Assembly (NCBI RefSeq): GCF_000424465.1
Contig: NZ_AUJY01000011.1
Coordinates: 124,001 to 188,000 of the forward strand
DNA: 64,000 nucleotides
Origin: Butyrivibrio hungatei NK4A153
Lineage (GTDB): Bacteria > Bacillota > Clostridia > Lachnospirales > Lachnospiraceae
Reading direction: 5' to 3'
In this document: positions 1 to 10,787 of the stretch, one piece after another
Layout: every line of letters starts with the position of its first letter
Numbering within the stretch: position 1 is the stretch's first letter
Notes under the pieces: model-generated
Told to the model about the DNA's origin: nothing
The model's database searches: none
Seen by the model: the letters and a program-made list of their open reading frames with translations, nothing else
Made by a program: the position numbers and the translations under genes

Positions 1-322
1 TGTTGCAAGCAGTGCGCTTACATTCTCTGAGGATTACAACTATCTTGTAAGCTCAACAGCGGGAGAGAATAACGTAATTATCTACAAGGTTGATAAAGAG
101 ACGGGACTTCTTACAAAGAAGATCCAGCTTCCTATCGCGGGTGAATATCCTAAGGATGCTGCGTTGTTCCCTGACAATAAGCATCTTGTATCACTCAATC
201 ATGAGTCGGATTCAATGACATTCTTTAAAGTGGATCCCGAGGCAGGAACTCTTGTTATGAACGGACCCGAAGAACCCGTAAAGAGACCTAACTGCATCGT
301 ATTCCACAAATTAGAGGGATAA
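1..322 (+). CDS. Lactonase-family beta-propeller protein (C-terminal part)
   Basis: Only the last 106 codons are in the window; the reading frame enters at position 2 and stops at 320-322. The product resembles the C-terminal blades of the YbhE/6-phosphogluconolactonase lactonase family (PF10282), with the repeated pattern of a Lys-Asp-rich blade, the segment SLNHESDSMTFFKVD, and the family-typical end PNCIVFHKLEG. Members are cytosolic seven-bladed propellers; some hydrolyse 6-phosphogluconolactone, but many are uncharacterised, so the substrate is not inferred. It converges on aroC and both end at a shared hairpin. Confidence 0.8.
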   Translation, partial: VASSALTFSEDYNYLVSSTAGENNVIIYKVDKETGLLTKKIQLPIAGEYPKDAALFPDNKHLVSLNHESDSMTFFKVDPEAGTLVMNGPEEPVKRPNCIVFHKLEG

Positions 323-328
323 GAAACT

Positions 329-362
329 AACTGCCATATGCTGAACGCATATGGCAGTTTTT
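329..362. terminator. Bidirectional rho-independent terminator between lactonase gene and aroC
   Basis: A perfect 12-bp stem (329-340 with 348-359, left arm AACTGCCATATG) has a 7-nt loop and is followed by a T-run at 358-362. It lies 7 nt after the lactonase stop and directly next to the aroC stop, so it can serve both converging genes. Confidence 0.85.
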
Positions 363-364
363 AA

Positions 365-1462
365 CTACTTATAGAAATTGATTATGTTTTGGGCCTTTGC
401 GGACATGTTGGAGATAAGGAGATCGAGGAGAGTGAAAGCACACATGCTTTCGACTACTACGACGGCTCTTGGAACTACAACAGGGTCGTGACGGCCTTTT
501 ATGTTTATTTCGATGTTTTCACCGGATTTGTTGACCGTGTTCTGGGAACGGGCAATGCTGGGAGTAGGTTTTACGTAAGCTCTGAGTATAATTTCGCTTC
601 CGTCTGACATTCCTCCGAGTATTCCACCTGAATTGTTTGTTTTTTTGTTAATCTCATTATTTTCGATTACGAATTCATCGTTGTTTTCTGAACCGTAGAG
701 TCGTGCTGCTTTTGTTCCGCATCCGATCTCAACGGCTTTAACTGCGCCGATACTCATAACGGCTCTTGCAAGGAGGGCATCCAGTTTATCAAATACGGGC
801 TCACCGATTCCTGCGGGAACACCTTTTATACGACACTCAATAACACCGCCTATTGAATCCATGTTTTCGCGACATTTCATGATAAGATCCATTGCCTTTT
901 TGTCAGCGTCCGCATCGGGCATAGAAGTGGGAGTTGTGTATATTGTGTTTCTGTCAAAGTTACTTTCGTTTATCTCTACGTCTCCGATAGAACGTGTATA
1001 AGCAAAGACATCGATTCCCATTTCGCCAAGCATTTTCTGACAGAGAGCGCCTGCAGCGACTCTTCCGATAGTTTCTCTTCCGGATGAGCGACCGCCTCCT
1101 CTGTAGTCTCTGAAACCGTATTTTTCATCAAAACAATAGTCTGCGTGTCCGGGGCGGTAGTAGCTTGCAATCTCGCTGTAATCCGCGGATCTCTGAGAAG
1201 TGTTTTTTACCATCATCGATATGGGAGTTCCGGTTGTCTTTCCCTCAAATATTCCGGAAAGAATGTGGACTTCGTCGTCCTCTTTTCTTGAAGTTGTGGC
1301 AGATGAAGTTCCGGGCTTTCTTCTGTCGAGAAACTTCTGAATATCTTCTTTTGAAAGATCAAGCCCTGCGGGGAAGCCGTCAACAACGACTCCGAGTGCT
1401 TCGCCGTGGGATTCTCCCCAGGTTGATATTGTTATGTTTTTTCCGAGTGTTGAACCTGACAT
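365..1462 (-). CDS. aroC: Chorismate synthase
   Basis: AroC converts 5-enolpyruvylshikimate 3-phosphate to chorismate, the last common step of aromatic amino acid synthesis, using reduced FMN. The 365-residue length fits the family. The N-terminal signature GESHG is at residues 16-20, and the FMN/substrate-binding stretch RSSGRETIGRVAAGA is present. The ATG at 1460-1462 is preceded on the minus strand by a GAAAGGA ribosome binding site. It is transcribed away from the M15 peptidase gene, from an AT-rich 227-nt divergent intergenic region. No other shikimate gene is in the window. Confidence 0.97.
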   Translation of the reverse strand: MSGSTLGKNITISTWGESHGEALGVVVDGFPAGLDLSKEDIQKFLDRRKPGTSSATTSRKEDDEVHILSGIFEGKTTGTPISMMVKNTSQRSADYSEIASYYRPGHADYCFDEKYGFRDYRGGGRSSGRETIGRVAAGALCQKMLGEMGIDVFAYTRSIGDVEINESNFDRNTIYTTPTSMPDADADKKAMDLIMKCRENMDSIGGVIECRIKGVPAGIGEPVFDKLDALLARAVMSIGAVKAVEIGCGTKAARLYGSENNDEFVIENNEINKKTNNSGGILGGMSDGSEIILRAYVKPTPSIARSQNTVNKSGENIEINIKGRHDPVVVPRAVVVVESMCAFTLLDLLISNMSAKAQNIINFYK

Positions 1463-1689
1463 AGGTATCCTTTCATATTGTGTGAGAATTTTTGGAATAT
1501 ACTATATATAGCGCATTGCAGCGCGTAATTTGCTATAAAAAATGATGTAATAAACGCTAAATTGTTATATAATTATATAGACGTTATAACAAAAATGGCG
1601 TATAACGTGGAGCAATTCGCATAACATATCATATTATATGCGTTGTCATATTACAAGCCAAGTATCCGAAATGAGAGGGGATTTCCGAT

Positions 1690-2805
1690 ATGAACGCTAG
1701 TAGCTTGCAGATGAAGCTTGCCTATAAAAATAAAATTTTTTCCAAGGTGAAAAGTTTTAACAGAAAACACAAAGCACTGACCTTTTTGGGCATTGCTTAC
1801 GCTTTTACGGCAATAGCACTTTACGATATTCTTTTTTACTTCTACAGAAGCAGTAAGAGGTATATTTGTCTTGCGTGCGGATTGCTGTTTTTTGTATTTA
1901 GCAGCAGTTTTTCGTATCCCGCGATGTCACTCAATATCAGTTTCGCTTCGGATGTGAGTATAGACGGGTATTCTTCCGATACGGAAGAAGTGCTTTCAAG
2001 TGAGGAAGTTGCGGAGTCCGATGCCGAGCTTGCGGTAAGCCAGGATGTTGATTCCGAGCTTATCAAAGAAGCTATGGAGAGTGAGAATCCCGATGTTGCG
2101 GAGGCTGAGCACCTAGATCCCGAGAAGCAGGCTTCTCTTTCACAGATTCTTGAAGCGACGGACGATGGCACGGCAGTGCCTGAAAATACGGATGACGGTG
2201 TTAATCTGTCATATCTTGGGGTTACGAACTTTGACAGCAGCGATTGGAAGATAATGCTTGTAAATAAGCAACATCCGATTCCCGATGATTATGATTTTCC
2301 GCTTGGAACAATCAGCGGAACAATGAGATGCGATGAGCGAATTATTGCACCGCTCCTTGAGATGATGAGAGCTGCAAATAAAGACGGGGTGGCACTTATC
2401 ATTTGTTCTCCTTACAGAGACAGAGACAGGCAGACGATGCTTTTTAACAACAAGGTCAGCAGGTACATGGAAGGCGGAATGAATTATATGGAAGCATATA
2501 ATCTTGCTTCTCAGGCGGTTACTGTTCCCGGATCTTCGGAGCACCAGATAGGCCTTGCGATTGACATTATCACGGAAGGGTATTCAAGTCTTGATGAAGG
2601 CTTTGGCAATACGCGTGCTGGAAAGTGGCTTGCAGACAACAGTTACAAGTACGGATTCATCTTAAGATACCCTGCCGGAAAAGAGAATATTACAAGTATT
2701 GAATTCGAACCCTGGCATTTTAGATATGTAGGGGTTGACGCGGCGACTGTTATACATGAAAATGGTATCTGTCTGGAAGAATTCTGGAATACTTATGTTA
2801 ATTAG
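1690..2805 (+). CDS. Membrane-anchored M15 (VanY-like) D-alanyl-D-alanine carboxypeptidase
   Basis: This is probably a zinc D,D-carboxypeptidase that trims the terminal D-Ala of peptidoglycan stem peptides outside the cell. Two hydrophobic segments lie in the first 85 residues (about 30-55 and 58-80). An acidic, low-complexity linker follows (about 90-165), then an M15B domain (about 170-365). The zinc ligands of the family are visible as H285 and D292 in SSEHQIGLAIDI and H343 in EPWHFRYVG. The start at 1690 has an AGAGGGGA ribosome binding site. tgt follows after 9 nt, so the two are probably co-transcribed. Confidence 0.88.
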   Translation: MNASSLQMKLAYKNKIFSKVKSFNRKHKALTFLGIAYAFTAIALYDILFYFYRSSKRYICLACGLLFFVFSSSFSYPAMSLNISFASDVSIDGYSSDTEEVLSSEEVAESDAELAVSQDVDSELIKEAMESENPDVAEAEHLDPEKQASLSQILEATDDGTAVPENTDDGVNLSYLGVTNFDSSDWKIMLVNKQHPIPDDYDFPLGTISGTMRCDERIIAPLLEMMRAANKDGVALIICSPYRDRDRQTMLFNNKVSRYMEGGMNYMEAYNLASQAVTVPGSSEHQIGLAIDIITEGYSSLDEGFGNTRAGKWLADNSYKYGFILRYPAGKENITSIEFEPWHFRYVGVDAATVIHENGICLEEFWNTYVN

Positions 2806-2814
2806 AGGATTTAT

Positions 2815-3996
2815 ATGTACAAAATTGTAAATAAGGACGGAAACGCCAAGAGTGCTACTTTTTCCACTGTGCACGGTGAGGTACAGACTCCCGTATTTAT
2901 GAATGTTGCAACCGTTGCGGCAATAAAGGGAGGTGTATCCACAAGAGACCTTGAGGAAATCGACACTCAGGTTGTTCTTTCGAACACGTATCATTTGCAC
3001 TTAAGACCGGGAGATGATCTGATATACAGAATGGGCGGACTTCATAAGTTTATGTCATGTAACAAGCCTATTCTTACAGATTCAGGCGGATTCCAGGTCT
3101 TTTCTCTTGCTAAGACGAGAAAGATAAAAGAAGAGGGAGTATACTTCCATTCGCATATCGACGGACACAAGCTGTTCATGGGACCTGAGGAGAGTATGAG
3201 AATTCAGTCTCATCTGGGATCGACGATCGCTATGGCTTTTGATGAGTGTCCTTCTGCAAAGGCTGAGCACGAATACGTTCAGATGTCTGTGGATAGAACG
3301 ACGAGATGGCTTGAGCGATGCAAAAAAGAAATGGACAGGCTGAATGGCCTTCAGTATACGGTTAACCCGCATCAGATGCTTTTTGGAATCAATCAGGGAG
3401 CTATTTTTAACGACATCAGGATAGAGCATGCCAAGAGAATCAGAGAGATGGATCTTGACGGATATGCGGTCGGCGGTCTTGCTGTTGGCGAGAGCCACGA
3501 GGAGATGTACGATGTTCTTGAGAATGTTGTGCCTTTCCTTCCCGAGGACAAGCCTACATATCTTATGGGCGTGGGAACTCCCGCAAATATCCTTGAAGCT
3601 GTTGACAGAGGAGTGGACTTCTTTGACTGCGTTTATCCCAGCAGAAACGGAAGACACGGACATCTTTATACCAAGAGAGGTCACATCAACATATTAAATG
3701 CCAGATATGAACTTGATGACACTCCTATTGAAGAAGGATGTAACTGTCCTGCGTGCAAGAACTATTCCAAGGCTTATATCAGACACCTTCTTAAGGCTGG
3801 AGAGATGCTTGGAATGAGACTTTGTGTTCTTCATAATCTGTACTTTTACAACAATCTGGTAAAAGAGATCAGAGAGGCAATAAGAAACAACAATTATCAG
3901 GCTTACAAGAAGAAAACCTTAGAAGGAATGATGGAGTTTGATTCTGTGGCAAAAAGTGAGTCATACAATATTGCCCGAAATTGGAGAAAAGGTTAA
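2815..3996 (+). CDS. tgt: tRNA-guanine (queuine) transglycosylase
   Basis: Tgt exchanges the G34 wobble base for preQ1 in tRNAs with GUN anticodons, the entry of the queuosine base into tRNA. At 393 residues it has normal family length. Visible motifs are D89 in TDSGGF (substrate-binding/acid-base Asp of the family), D271 in DFFDCVYPSRNGRHG (expected nucleophile), and the C-terminal zinc site CNCPACKNYSKAYIRHL. The start has GAGG 8 nt upstream, just after the stop of the peptidase gene. Proximity to yajC is the common bacterial tgt-yajC arrangement. queA is not in the window. Confidence 0.97.
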   Translation: MYKIVNKDGNAKSATFSTVHGEVQTPVFMNVATVAAIKGGVSTRDLEEIDTQVVLSNTYHLHLRPGDDLIYRMGGLHKFMSCNKPILTDSGGFQVFSLAKTRKIKEEGVYFHSHIDGHKLFMGPEESMRIQSHLGSTIAMAFDECPSAKAEHEYVQMSVDRTTRWLERCKKEMDRLNGLQYTVNPHQMLFGINQGAIFNDIRIEHAKRIREMDLDGYAVGGLAVGESHEEMYDVLENVVPFLPEDKPTYLMGVGTPANILEAVDRGVDFFDCVYPSRNGRHGHLYTKRGHINILNARYELDDTPIEEGCNCPACKNYSKAYIRHLLKAGEMLGMRLCVLHNLYFYNNLVKEIREAIRNNNYQAYKKKTLEGMMEFDSVAKSESYNIARNWRKG

Positions 3997-4098
3997 ATTT
4001 GTAATGTGTCCGGATGAATTTTGACTACTTGAATTTGCCGTTTCTTTCTAGTATTATTGTTTGGTATATAATTAAAGAATAAGTTTTTGGAGGATGTT

Positions 4099-4473
4099 AT
4101 GTTATTATATTTTACTGAAGCAGCAACAGAGCCTGTTTCTGCAGGTTCTGCAATTGTACCGACATTACTTTTTTATGCTGTGGTAATGGCAGTGTTCTAT
4201 TTCCTGCTTGTTCGTCCCAACAGTAAAGAGCGTAAGCAGAAAGCGCAGGTATTGGCTGCATTGGCTGTAGGTGACAGCGTAAGAACCACAGGTGGTTTTA
4301 TCGGAACTATCATTGACATCAACGACGATATGGTTATTGTAGAGTTTGGTAACAATAAGAATTGTCGTATCCCCATGGTTAAGGATGCAATTGTTGAAGT
4401 TGAGAAGCCCGAGGACGCAATCGCTTCTTCAAACGATAGCACCAAGGATTCAAAGAATTCAAAGAAAAAGTAA
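4099..4473 (+). CDS. yajC: Preprotein translocase subunit YajC
   Basis: This small accessory membrane protein associates with the SecDF-YajC complex of the Sec translocon. The 124-residue product has a short N-terminus, a single membrane helix (about residues 18-37, ending FLLVRPNSKERK), and the soluble YajC domain with VGDSVRTTGGFIGTI. A Lys/Ser-rich tail closes it. I chose ATG 4099 because GGAGG at 4089-4093 lies 5 nt before it; an upstream TTG in frame would overlap that site. A TATAAT -10 box (4067-4072) suggests its own promoter. secD and secF are not adjacent. Confidence 0.93.
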   Translation: MLLYFTEAATEPVSAGSAIVPTLLFYAVVMAVFYFLLVRPNSKERKQKAQVLAALAVGDSVRTTGGFIGTIIDINDDMVIVEFGNNKNCRIPMVKDAIVEVEKPEDAIASSNDSTKDSKNSKKK

Positions 4474-4491
4474 TTAAATTTTGATTCTGTT

Positions 4492-4530
4492 AAGCCTGAT
4501 TGGTGCTTGCGCACTCAATCGGGCTTTATT
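4492..4530 (+). terminator. Rho-independent terminator after yajC
   Basis: An 11-bp stem (4492-4502 with 4516-4526, one G-U pair) is extended by an inner GTGC/GCAC stem, with a short T-rich tail at 4525-4530. It separates yajC from leuB. Confidence 0.7.
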
Positions 4531-4595
4531 GCATAATGAGATGAAAAACATTAAGTTATGACTTAAAAAATACATTATAGAAAAGAGATACGGGT

Positions 4596-5699
4596 ATGAA
4601 GCTTAATATTACATGTATTCCGGGTGACGGAATAGGACCTGAAATTGTTACCGAAGCAAAGAAAGTTCTTGATAAAGTTGCTTCAGAATTTGGACATTCC
4701 ATAGAATATAAGGATATTCTGATGGGCGGTTGTTCAATCGATGTTCACGGGGTGCCTCTTACAGATGAGGCTATTGAAGATGCAAAGGCTGCCGATGCCG
4801 TGCTTATGGGATCAATCGGCGGTAATACATCAACATCTCCTTGGTATAAACTTGAGCCTTCACTCAGACCTGAGGCAGGTCTTTTGAAACTCAGAAAGGC
4901 TCTTAATCTTTTTGCAAATTTGAGACCTGCATATCTGTATCCTCAGCTCAAGGATGCATGTCCTTTGAAAGAGGCTGTTGCGGATAAAGGTTTTGACATG
5001 CTCATTATGAGAGAGCTTACAGGCGGCCTTTACTTTGGTGACAGATTTACCAAGGAAGAAGAGGGAGAGCTTGTAGCTACAGATACTCTTGTTTACAGAG
5101 AGAGTGAGATCAGAAGAATTGCAATCCGTGCTTTTGATGTTGCAAGAAAGCGCAGAAAGAGCGTTATTAGCGTAGATAAGGCCAACGTTCTTGATTCTTC
5201 AAGACTTTGGAGAAAAGTTGTTGAAGAGGTAAAGAAAGACTATCCCGATGTGACACTTGAGCACATGCTCGTTGATAACTGTGCCATGCAGCTTGTAAAA
5301 GAGCCTACACAGTTTGACGTTGTTCTTACAGAGAACATGTTCGGTGATATTCTTTCCGATGAAGCAAGTATGATCACAGGATCTATCGGAATGCTTCCGA
5401 GTGCTTCACTTAACGATACAAGCTTCGGACTGTATGAACCCAGTCACGGAAGCGCTCCCGACATTGCGGGAAAAGATATTGCAAATCCCATTGCCACTGT
5501 ACTTTCTGCGGCAATGATGCTCAGATATTCCTTTAACCTTGATAAGGAAGCGGATGCTATAGAAAATGCCGTTCGCAAGGTTTTGGAAGACGGTTACAGG
5601 ACAACAGATCTTTTGCCTAAGGGTCAGGAAGATAACTTTAAACTTGTCGGTTGTCGCATGATGGGAGACTTATTGGTTGAACGGATCGGTAATTGCTAA
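4596..5699 (+). CDS. leuB: 3-isopropylmalate dehydrogenase
   Basis: LeuB oxidatively decarboxylates 3-isopropylmalate with NAD+ in leucine synthesis. The 367-residue length is normal. The N-terminus [14 protein letters not shown] is typical, as are [30 protein letters not shown] (metal-binding Asp residues) and the NAD-binding loop [18 protein letters not shown]. The end overlaps the next gene by 23 nt, suggesting coupled translation. leuA, leuC and leuD are not here, so the leucine pathway is split in this genome. The ribosome binding site is weak. Confidence 0.97.
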   Translation: MKLNITCIPGDGIGPEIVTEAKKVLDKVASEFGHSIEYKDILMGGCSIDVHGVPLTDEAIEDAKAADAVLMGSIGGNTSTSPWYKLEPSLRPEAGLLKLRKALNLFANLRPAYLYPQLKDACPLKEAVADKGFDMLIMRELTGGLYFGDRFTKEEEGELVATDTLVYRESEIRRIAIRAFDVARKRRKSVISVDKANVLDSSRLWRKVVEEVKKDYPDVTLEHMLVDNCAMQLVKEPTQFDVVLTENMFGDILSDEASMITGSIGMLPSASLNDTSFGLYEPSHGSAPDIAGKDIANPIATVLSAAMMLRYSFNLDKEADAIENAVRKVLEDGYRTTDLLPKGQEDNFKLVGCRMMGDLLVERIGNC

Positions 5700-7374
5700 A
5701 ACTGAAAAGAAAATAAATGAACTTCTTCCGCAAAGTCCAGAGGGAATGGCGGTTACTCTTTTTGTGATCGCGATGGCTTCTTATTATCTGTGGAGAATGT
5801 TTGCGATAACTCCGAATTACGATGAGCTTTACACATATTATAATTTTGTTTCGAGAGGCCCTTTGTATTCAGCTATACATTGGCCTCTTCCGAACAATCA
5901 TGTGGGATATTCGATCCTTTCAGCGATGCTGTATCGCTGCGGCAATTCTTACATAGCTTTAAGGGGTGTGTCATATGTTGCAGCCATTGTAAATCTGATC
6001 CTTGTATACAGGATCTGCAGGAAGTATTATTCCCATGCTATTCCGTTCGGAGCTGTCGTGCTCTATGCATCGATGCAGATAGTGAATGATTACAGCGTGC
6101 TCGGAAGAGGATATACACTTGCTACGACATGTTTTCTTCTTTCGATATATTACATAGGTTATATTTGCAGGCTGGGAGCCGATAAGAAGTCGTATTACTA
6201 TTTGTTCGGAGGAACGCTGGTTCTTGGAATGTATATTGTTCCGAGCAGCATATACTGGGTTGTGCCGGTATGGGCTTCGGGCGCTATATTTCTTTTCATC
6301 AATGCGATGAGAAGTAAGGACGTATACAGTTCAATCTCCGAAAATATCTATTACGGGAAACTTCGTAAGCTGCTTGATACAGCGGTAGTTTCTATGACGA
6401 TTGTCATATTGTTATATATGATAATTTGGTTCGCGATCGGATCTAACATACTTGTGAGTTCAGAAGATTCTGTATTTTTTGAATTATCTCATTTTAGTGT
6501 TATTATTAAAGCGCCTCTTAAATCAGTCATGACCGGAATGAGGTATATGATGTCTCATTCTTATATCCAAAGGCTTTCTTCGGCGGCTTTTGGGAAAGGG
6601 TTATGGTCATGGTTTATGAGCCTTTTAAATTCTTTGGTGCCGAAGTTTAGCATCATGACACTTTTATTCCTGCTGATAAGCCTGGGATGCTTGTTTTATG
6701 AATGCTTTAAACATTTTGAATACAGCAGGACTGTGATCAATCTTGTTGTTATCGTAAACCTGATGTTTCTTGGCATTGTTTTATTTTCACTTCGTACATT
6801 GCCATATCTTCGCATTTTTGGTTATGTTGCATTTGTTATTGTCTTGTGCGTCTGCACGGCGCTTGAAAGACTAATAAATGTGGGCATAAGACTGTATAAC
6901 CGCAGAAAATTCATCGCAAGAGGTGATGAGGGAATAAAATCTCATGAAGAGATAGAGACGGTTGAAAAAGGCGATAAATGGTATTCGGGTATAGGAATTT
7001 ATATACCTGTTATTGTAATAGTGATACTTTTTATTTTCAGATTTTTTGACCCCGGATTTAGTTGTCAGATAGCTGAAAGAGAAAACAATGTGTTCAATAC
7101 GCTTTATGTCGCTGAAGTGACAAAGAGACAAAGTATCGCAGTGTTAGACTGTGATCAGCAATATCTTCTAAAGTTTGGCTGGGATATTGATTGTGACAAG
7201 ACAGACGTTGAAGGCGCCGATTGCGTGCTGCTTGATAAGAATATGTTTGATCCGAATTATAACGGAGACGACCTTTGGAAGTTTTATCAGACATACAGGA
7301 CGATTGATTGGGATTACCTGTCTTCAATGCACGTAAGATATGAGAATGACAAATTTATTTTATATATCAAGTAA
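5677..7374 (+). CDS. Multi-pass membrane protein, GT-C glycosyltransferase-like
   Basis: The 565-residue integral membrane protein has roughly ten hydrophobic segments between residues 25 and 455, and a C-terminal soluble, probably external part. The first presumed external loop contains D49-E50 in [10 protein letters not shown]. An acidic pair there is typical of GT-C enzymes of the ArnT/PMT (GT39) type, which transfer sugars from polyprenyl phosphates; that assignment is inference. The TTG start at 5677 has GGGAG 9 nt upstream and lies inside leuB. It sits between leuB and ilvD without an obvious metabolic link. The donor and acceptor cannot be told. Confidence 0.65.
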   Translation: MNGSVIAKTEKKINELLPQSPEGMAVTLFVIAMASYYLWRMFAITPNYDELYTYYNFVSRGPLYSAIHWPLPNNHVGYSILSAMLYRCGNSYIALRGVSYVAAIVNLILVYRICRKYYSHAIPFGAVVLYASMQIVNDYSVLGRGYTLATTCFLLSIYYIGYICRLGADKKSYYYLFGGTLVLGMYIVPSSIYWVVPVWASGAIFLFINAMRSKDVYSSISENIYYGKLRKLLDTAVVSMTIVILLYMIIWFAIGSNILVSSEDSVFFELSHFSVIIKAPLKSVMTGMRYMMSHSYIQRLSSAAFGKGLWSWFMSLLNSLVPKFSIMTLLFLLISLGCLFYECFKHFEYSRTVINLVVIVNLMFLGIVLFSLRTLPYLRIFGYVAFVIVLCVCTALERLINVGIRLYNRRKFIARGDEGIKSHEEIETVEKGDKWYSGIGIYIPVIVIVILFIFRFFDPGFSCQIAERENNVFNTLYVAEVTKRQSIAVLDCDQQYLLKFGWDIDCDKTDVEGADCVLLDKNMFDPNYNGDDLWKFYQTYRTIDWDYLSSMHVRYENDKFILYIK

Positions 7375-7388
7375 AAGGAGAAAAGATT

Positions 7389-9071
7389 ATGGCTATGAAC
7401 AGTGACAGAGTTATGGAGGGCGTTCAGCAGGCTCCTCACAGAAGTTTGTTTAATGCTCTTGGATTTACTGAAGAAGAGAGAAAAAGACCTCTTATTGGAA
7501 TCGTTAGTTCCTATAATGAAATAGTTCCCGGACACATGAATCTTGATAAGATCACGGAAGCTGTAAAACTTGCGGTAGCAGAAGCGGGCGGTATGCCTGT
7601 TGTTGTTCCCGCTATTGCCGTATGTGACGGTATCGCAATGGGACACATCGGAATGAAGTATTCTCTTGTTACAAGAGACCTTATCGCGGACAGCACAGAG
7701 TGTCTTGCAACAGCGCATGCTTTTGACGGAATGGTATGCATTCCAAACTGTGACAAGAATGTTCCCGGTCTTCTTATGGCGGCTGCAAGGGTTAATATCC
7801 CTACAGTATTTGTATCAGGCGGCCCTATGATGGCAGGAAGAGTTGATGGACATAAAACATCTCTTTCTTCAATGTTTGAGGCTGTAGGAAGTGTTTCTGC
7901 AGGAAAAATGACAAACGAGAAGCTTTGTGAGTACGAAGAGAAGGCTTGTCCTACCTGCGGTTCATGTTCGGGTATGTATACTGCAAATTCAATGAACTGT
8001 CTTACAGAAGCAATCGGTATGGGACTTCCCGGAAACGGAACAATCCCCGCTGTATACTCGGCTCGTATCAGACTTGCCAAGCATGCCGGCTACGCGGTAA
8101 TGAATCTTATCGAGAAGAATATCAGACCAAGAGATATCATGACAAAAGAGGCATTTATGAATGCCATGGCAATGGATATGGCTCTTGGATGTTCAACAAA
8201 TACAATGCTTCACCTTCCTGCGATCGCGCATGAAGCAGGCGTTGATCTTAATATGGAAATCGCTAATGAAGTATCAAGCAGAACACCTAACCTTTGTCAT
8301 CTTGCACCTGCAGGTCCCACATATATGGAAGACCTCAACGAAGCAGGCGGTGTACTTGCGGTTATGTCTGAGCTTGTTAAAAAGAACCTTATCAATACAG
8401 ATCTTATCACGGTTACAGGTAAGACAATTAAAGAAAACCTTGAGGGTGTAAAGAATCTCAATCCCGAAGTTATCAGACCTATTGAGAATCCATACATGCA
8501 GTCGGGCGGAATTGCCGTTCTTAAGGGTAACATCGCTCCCGATACAGGCGTTGTCAAGAAGTCTGCTGTTGTTCCCGAGATGCTTGTTCATGAAGGACCT
8601 GCAAGAGTATTCGACTGTGAGGAAGATGCTATCGAGGCAATTCTTACAGGTAAGATTGTGGCAGGTGACGTTGTTGTTATCAGATATGAAGGACCTAAGG
8701 GCGGCCCCGGAATGAGAGAGATGCTCAATCCTACATCAGCTATTGCCGGAAGAGGACTCGGATCATCTGTTGCTCTTATTACGGATGGAAGATTCTCAGG
8801 AGCCAGCAGAGGAGCGTCAATCGGACATGTTTCTCCTGAGGCTGCTGTCGGCGGACCGATCGCTCTTATTGAGGAAGGCGATATCATCAGCATCGATATT
8901 CCTAACAATGCACTTAATGTTAAGGTTTCTGACGAAGAACTTGCCAAGAGAAGAGAAAAATGGCAGCCTAGAGAGCCTAAGATCACAACAGGTTATCTTG
9001 CAAGATACAGAGAACTTGTTACAAGCGGAAACAGAGGAGCAATCCTTGAGATTCCCGGAACTTCAAAATAA
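7389..9071 (+). CDS. ilvD: Dihydroxy-acid dehydratase
   Basis: IlvD dehydrates 2,3-dihydroxy-isovalerate and -methylvalerate to the 2-keto acids in valine and isoleucine synthesis, using an iron-sulfur cluster and Mg2+. The product is 560 residues. Cluster-binding Cys residues are visible in PNCDKNVPG and [19 protein letters not shown], and the C-terminal [20 protein letters not shown] is a family signature. Start ATG 7389 follows AAAGGAGAAAAG. It lies 14 nt after the membrane protein gene and 33 nt before ilvB, in one transcription unit. Confidence 0.97.
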   Translation: MAMNSDRVMEGVQQAPHRSLFNALGFTEEERKRPLIGIVSSYNEIVPGHMNLDKITEAVKLAVAEAGGMPVVVPAIAVCDGIAMGHIGMKYSLVTRDLIADSTECLATAHAFDGMVCIPNCDKNVPGLLMAAARVNIPTVFVSGGPMMAGRVDGHKTSLSSMFEAVGSVSAGKMTNEKLCEYEEKACPTCGSCSGMYTANSMNCLTEAIGMGLPGNGTIPAVYSARIRLAKHAGYAVMNLIEKNIRPRDIMTKEAFMNAMAMDMALGCSTNTMLHLPAIAHEAGVDLNMEIANEVSSRTPNLCHLAPAGPTYMEDLNEAGGVLAVMSELVKKNLINTDLITVTGKTIKENLEGVKNLNPEVIRPIENPYMQSGGIAVLKGNIAPDTGVVKKSAVVPEMLVHEGPARVFDCEEDAIEAILTGKIVAGDVVVIRYEGPKGGPGMREMLNPTSAIAGRGLGSSVALITDGRFSGASRGASIGHVSPEAAVGGPIALIEEGDIISIDIPNNALNVKVSDEELAKRREKWQPREPKITTGYLARYRELVTSGNRGAILEIPGTSK

Positions 9072-9104
9072 TTCGAATAAATCTTATAGGATGGTACATT
9101 TAAA

Positions 9105-10787
9105 ATGCAGTTAAACGGGTCACAGATAGTTTTAGAGTGTCTTAAAGAGCAGGGAGTTGATACCATATTCGGTTATCCCGGCGGAAGTATTCTTAATATT
9201 TATGATGAACTTTACAAGCAGAGTGATGATTTTCTTCATATCAGAACTTCTCATGAGCAGGGAGCTGCCCATGCTGCAGACGGATATGCAAGATCTACGG
9301 GTAAAGTCGGCGTATGTTTTGCGACAAGCGGCCCCGGAGCAACGAATCTTGTAACAGGTATTGCTACGGCATATATGGATTCTGTTCCTATGGTAGCGAT
9401 AACGTGTAACGTAAATCTTCCTCTTTTGGGAAAAGATACTTTCCAGGAAGCTGATATTGCGGGAATAACTATGCCTATCACAAAGCATGGTTTTATCGTA
9501 AAAGACGTAAAAGAACTTGCTGATACTTTGAGGAAAGCATTTAAGATTGCAAGCACCGGAAGACCGGGGCCTGTTATTGTAGATATTACAAAAGATGTAA
9601 CAGCAAAAAGCTGTGAATTTAAAAAAATAAAAAAAGTTGCTGACAAATCGACGATAAAGACATATACTGATGATAACATTAATGTAACAATCAAAATGTT
9701 AAAAGCAGCAAAAAGACCTTTCATATATGTGGGAGGTGGTGCTATTATCTCCGGCGCTTCCAAAGAGGTATTGGAGTTTGCCGAGAAATTTGATTGTCCG
9801 GTTTGCGACACACTTATGGGCAAGGGGGCTTTCGACGGTACACATCCCCTTTATACCGGCATGATCGGTATGCACGGCACAAAAGCTTCCAATTACGGCG
9901 TAAGTGAGTGCGACCTGCTGGTTACTTTAGGAGCAAGATTTTCTGACAGAGTAACCGGTAACACTAAGACTTTTGCATCAAAAGCGAAGATTCTTCAGAT
10001 AGATATCGACGCTGCTGAGATCAATAAGAATATCAGAACAAGTTATTCCATAGTCGGAGATCTGAAGGAGGTTCTTTCTGAGATAAACGCTAAGCTTGAT
10101 CAGATGGATCACACCGAATGGAAGGAAAAGATAAACGGATACAAGGAAAAGTTTCCTTTGAGCTATGAGACGGATAAGCTCACATGCCCGTATATCATCG
10201 AGACACTTTATAAGCTTACTGAGGGTAATGCCATTGTTTCAACTGATGTAGGACAGCATCAGATGTGGACAGCCCAGTATTATAAGTTTAGAAAGCCAAG
10301 GACGTTCCTTACATCAGGTGGCCTTGGAACTATGGGTTACGGACTTGGAGCATGTATTGGTGCAAAAGTAGGAAATCCTGATAAAGTCTGCGTAAATATT
10401 ACGGGAGACGGATGCTTCAGGATGAACATGCAGGAGCTTGCGACTGCATCGGGTTACGGCCTTCCTATTGTTGAGATCATAATAAACAACAAAGTTCTGG
10501 GAATGGTAAGACAATGGCAGACACTGTTTTATGAAAAGCATTATTCTCAGACGGTATTTGAGGATAAGGTTGACTATTGTATGGTAGCCAAAGCACTTGG
10601 TTGTGAGGCTGTCAGGATCACCAAGAAGGAGGAAGTTGAACCTGCTCTTAAGAAGGCATTAAGTTCAAAAGTACCGATCGTCCTTGACTGTGTTATTGAA
10701 GAGGATGACAAGGTATTTCCGATGGTACCTGCAGGCGCTTCAATTAGTGAAGCTTTCGATGCAAGCGATATAGAAGGGGAGAAGTAA
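9105..10787 (+). CDS. ilvB: Acetolactate synthase, large (catalytic) subunit
   Basis: The enzyme makes 2-acetolactate or 2-aceto-2-hydroxybutyrate from pyruvate (and 2-ketobutyrate) with thiamine diphosphate and FAD. The 560-residue protein has the N-terminal TPP-binding part with the catalytic Glu in SHEQGAAHAADGYAR, a central FAD-type domain, and a C-terminal TPP/Mg motif beginning GDGCFRMNMQELATA. The biosynthetic rather than catabolic form is supported by the RQWQTLFYEKHYS segment. No regulatory subunit gene (ilvN) follows; the next gene is an L,D-transpeptidase 24 nt on. Confidence 0.96.
   Translation: MQLNGSQIVLECLKEQGVDTIFGYPGGSILNIYDELYKQSDDFLHIRTSHEQGAAHAADGYARSTGKVGVCFATSGPGATNLVTGIATAYMDSVPMVAITCNVNLPLLGKDTFQEADIAGITMPITKHGFIVKDVKELADTLRKAFKIASTGRPGPVIVDITKDVTAKSCEFKKIKKVADKSTIKTYTDDNINVTIKMLKAAKRPFIYVGGGAIISGASKEVLEFAEKFDCPVCDTLMGKGAFDGTHPLYTGMIGMHGTKASNYGVSECDLLVTLGARFSDRVTGNTKTFASKAKILQIDIDAAEINKNIRTSYSIVGDLKEVLSEINAKLDQMDHTEWKEKINGYKEKFPLSYETDKLTCPYIIETLYKLTEGNAIVSTDVGQHQMWTAQYYKFRKPRTFLTSGGLGTMGYGLGACIGAKVGNPDKVCVNITGDGCFRMNMQELATASGYGLPIVEIIINNKVLGMVRQWQTLFYEKHYSQTVFEDKVDYCMVAKALGCEAVRITKKEEVEPALKKALSSKVPIVLDCVIEEDDKVFPMVPAGASISEAFDASDIEGEK

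Noticed and set aside
4572-4595. T-box or leucine attenuator before leuB
   Set aside because: Only about 65 nt separate the yajC terminator from leuB, and no T-box motif or leucine-codon leader is visible.
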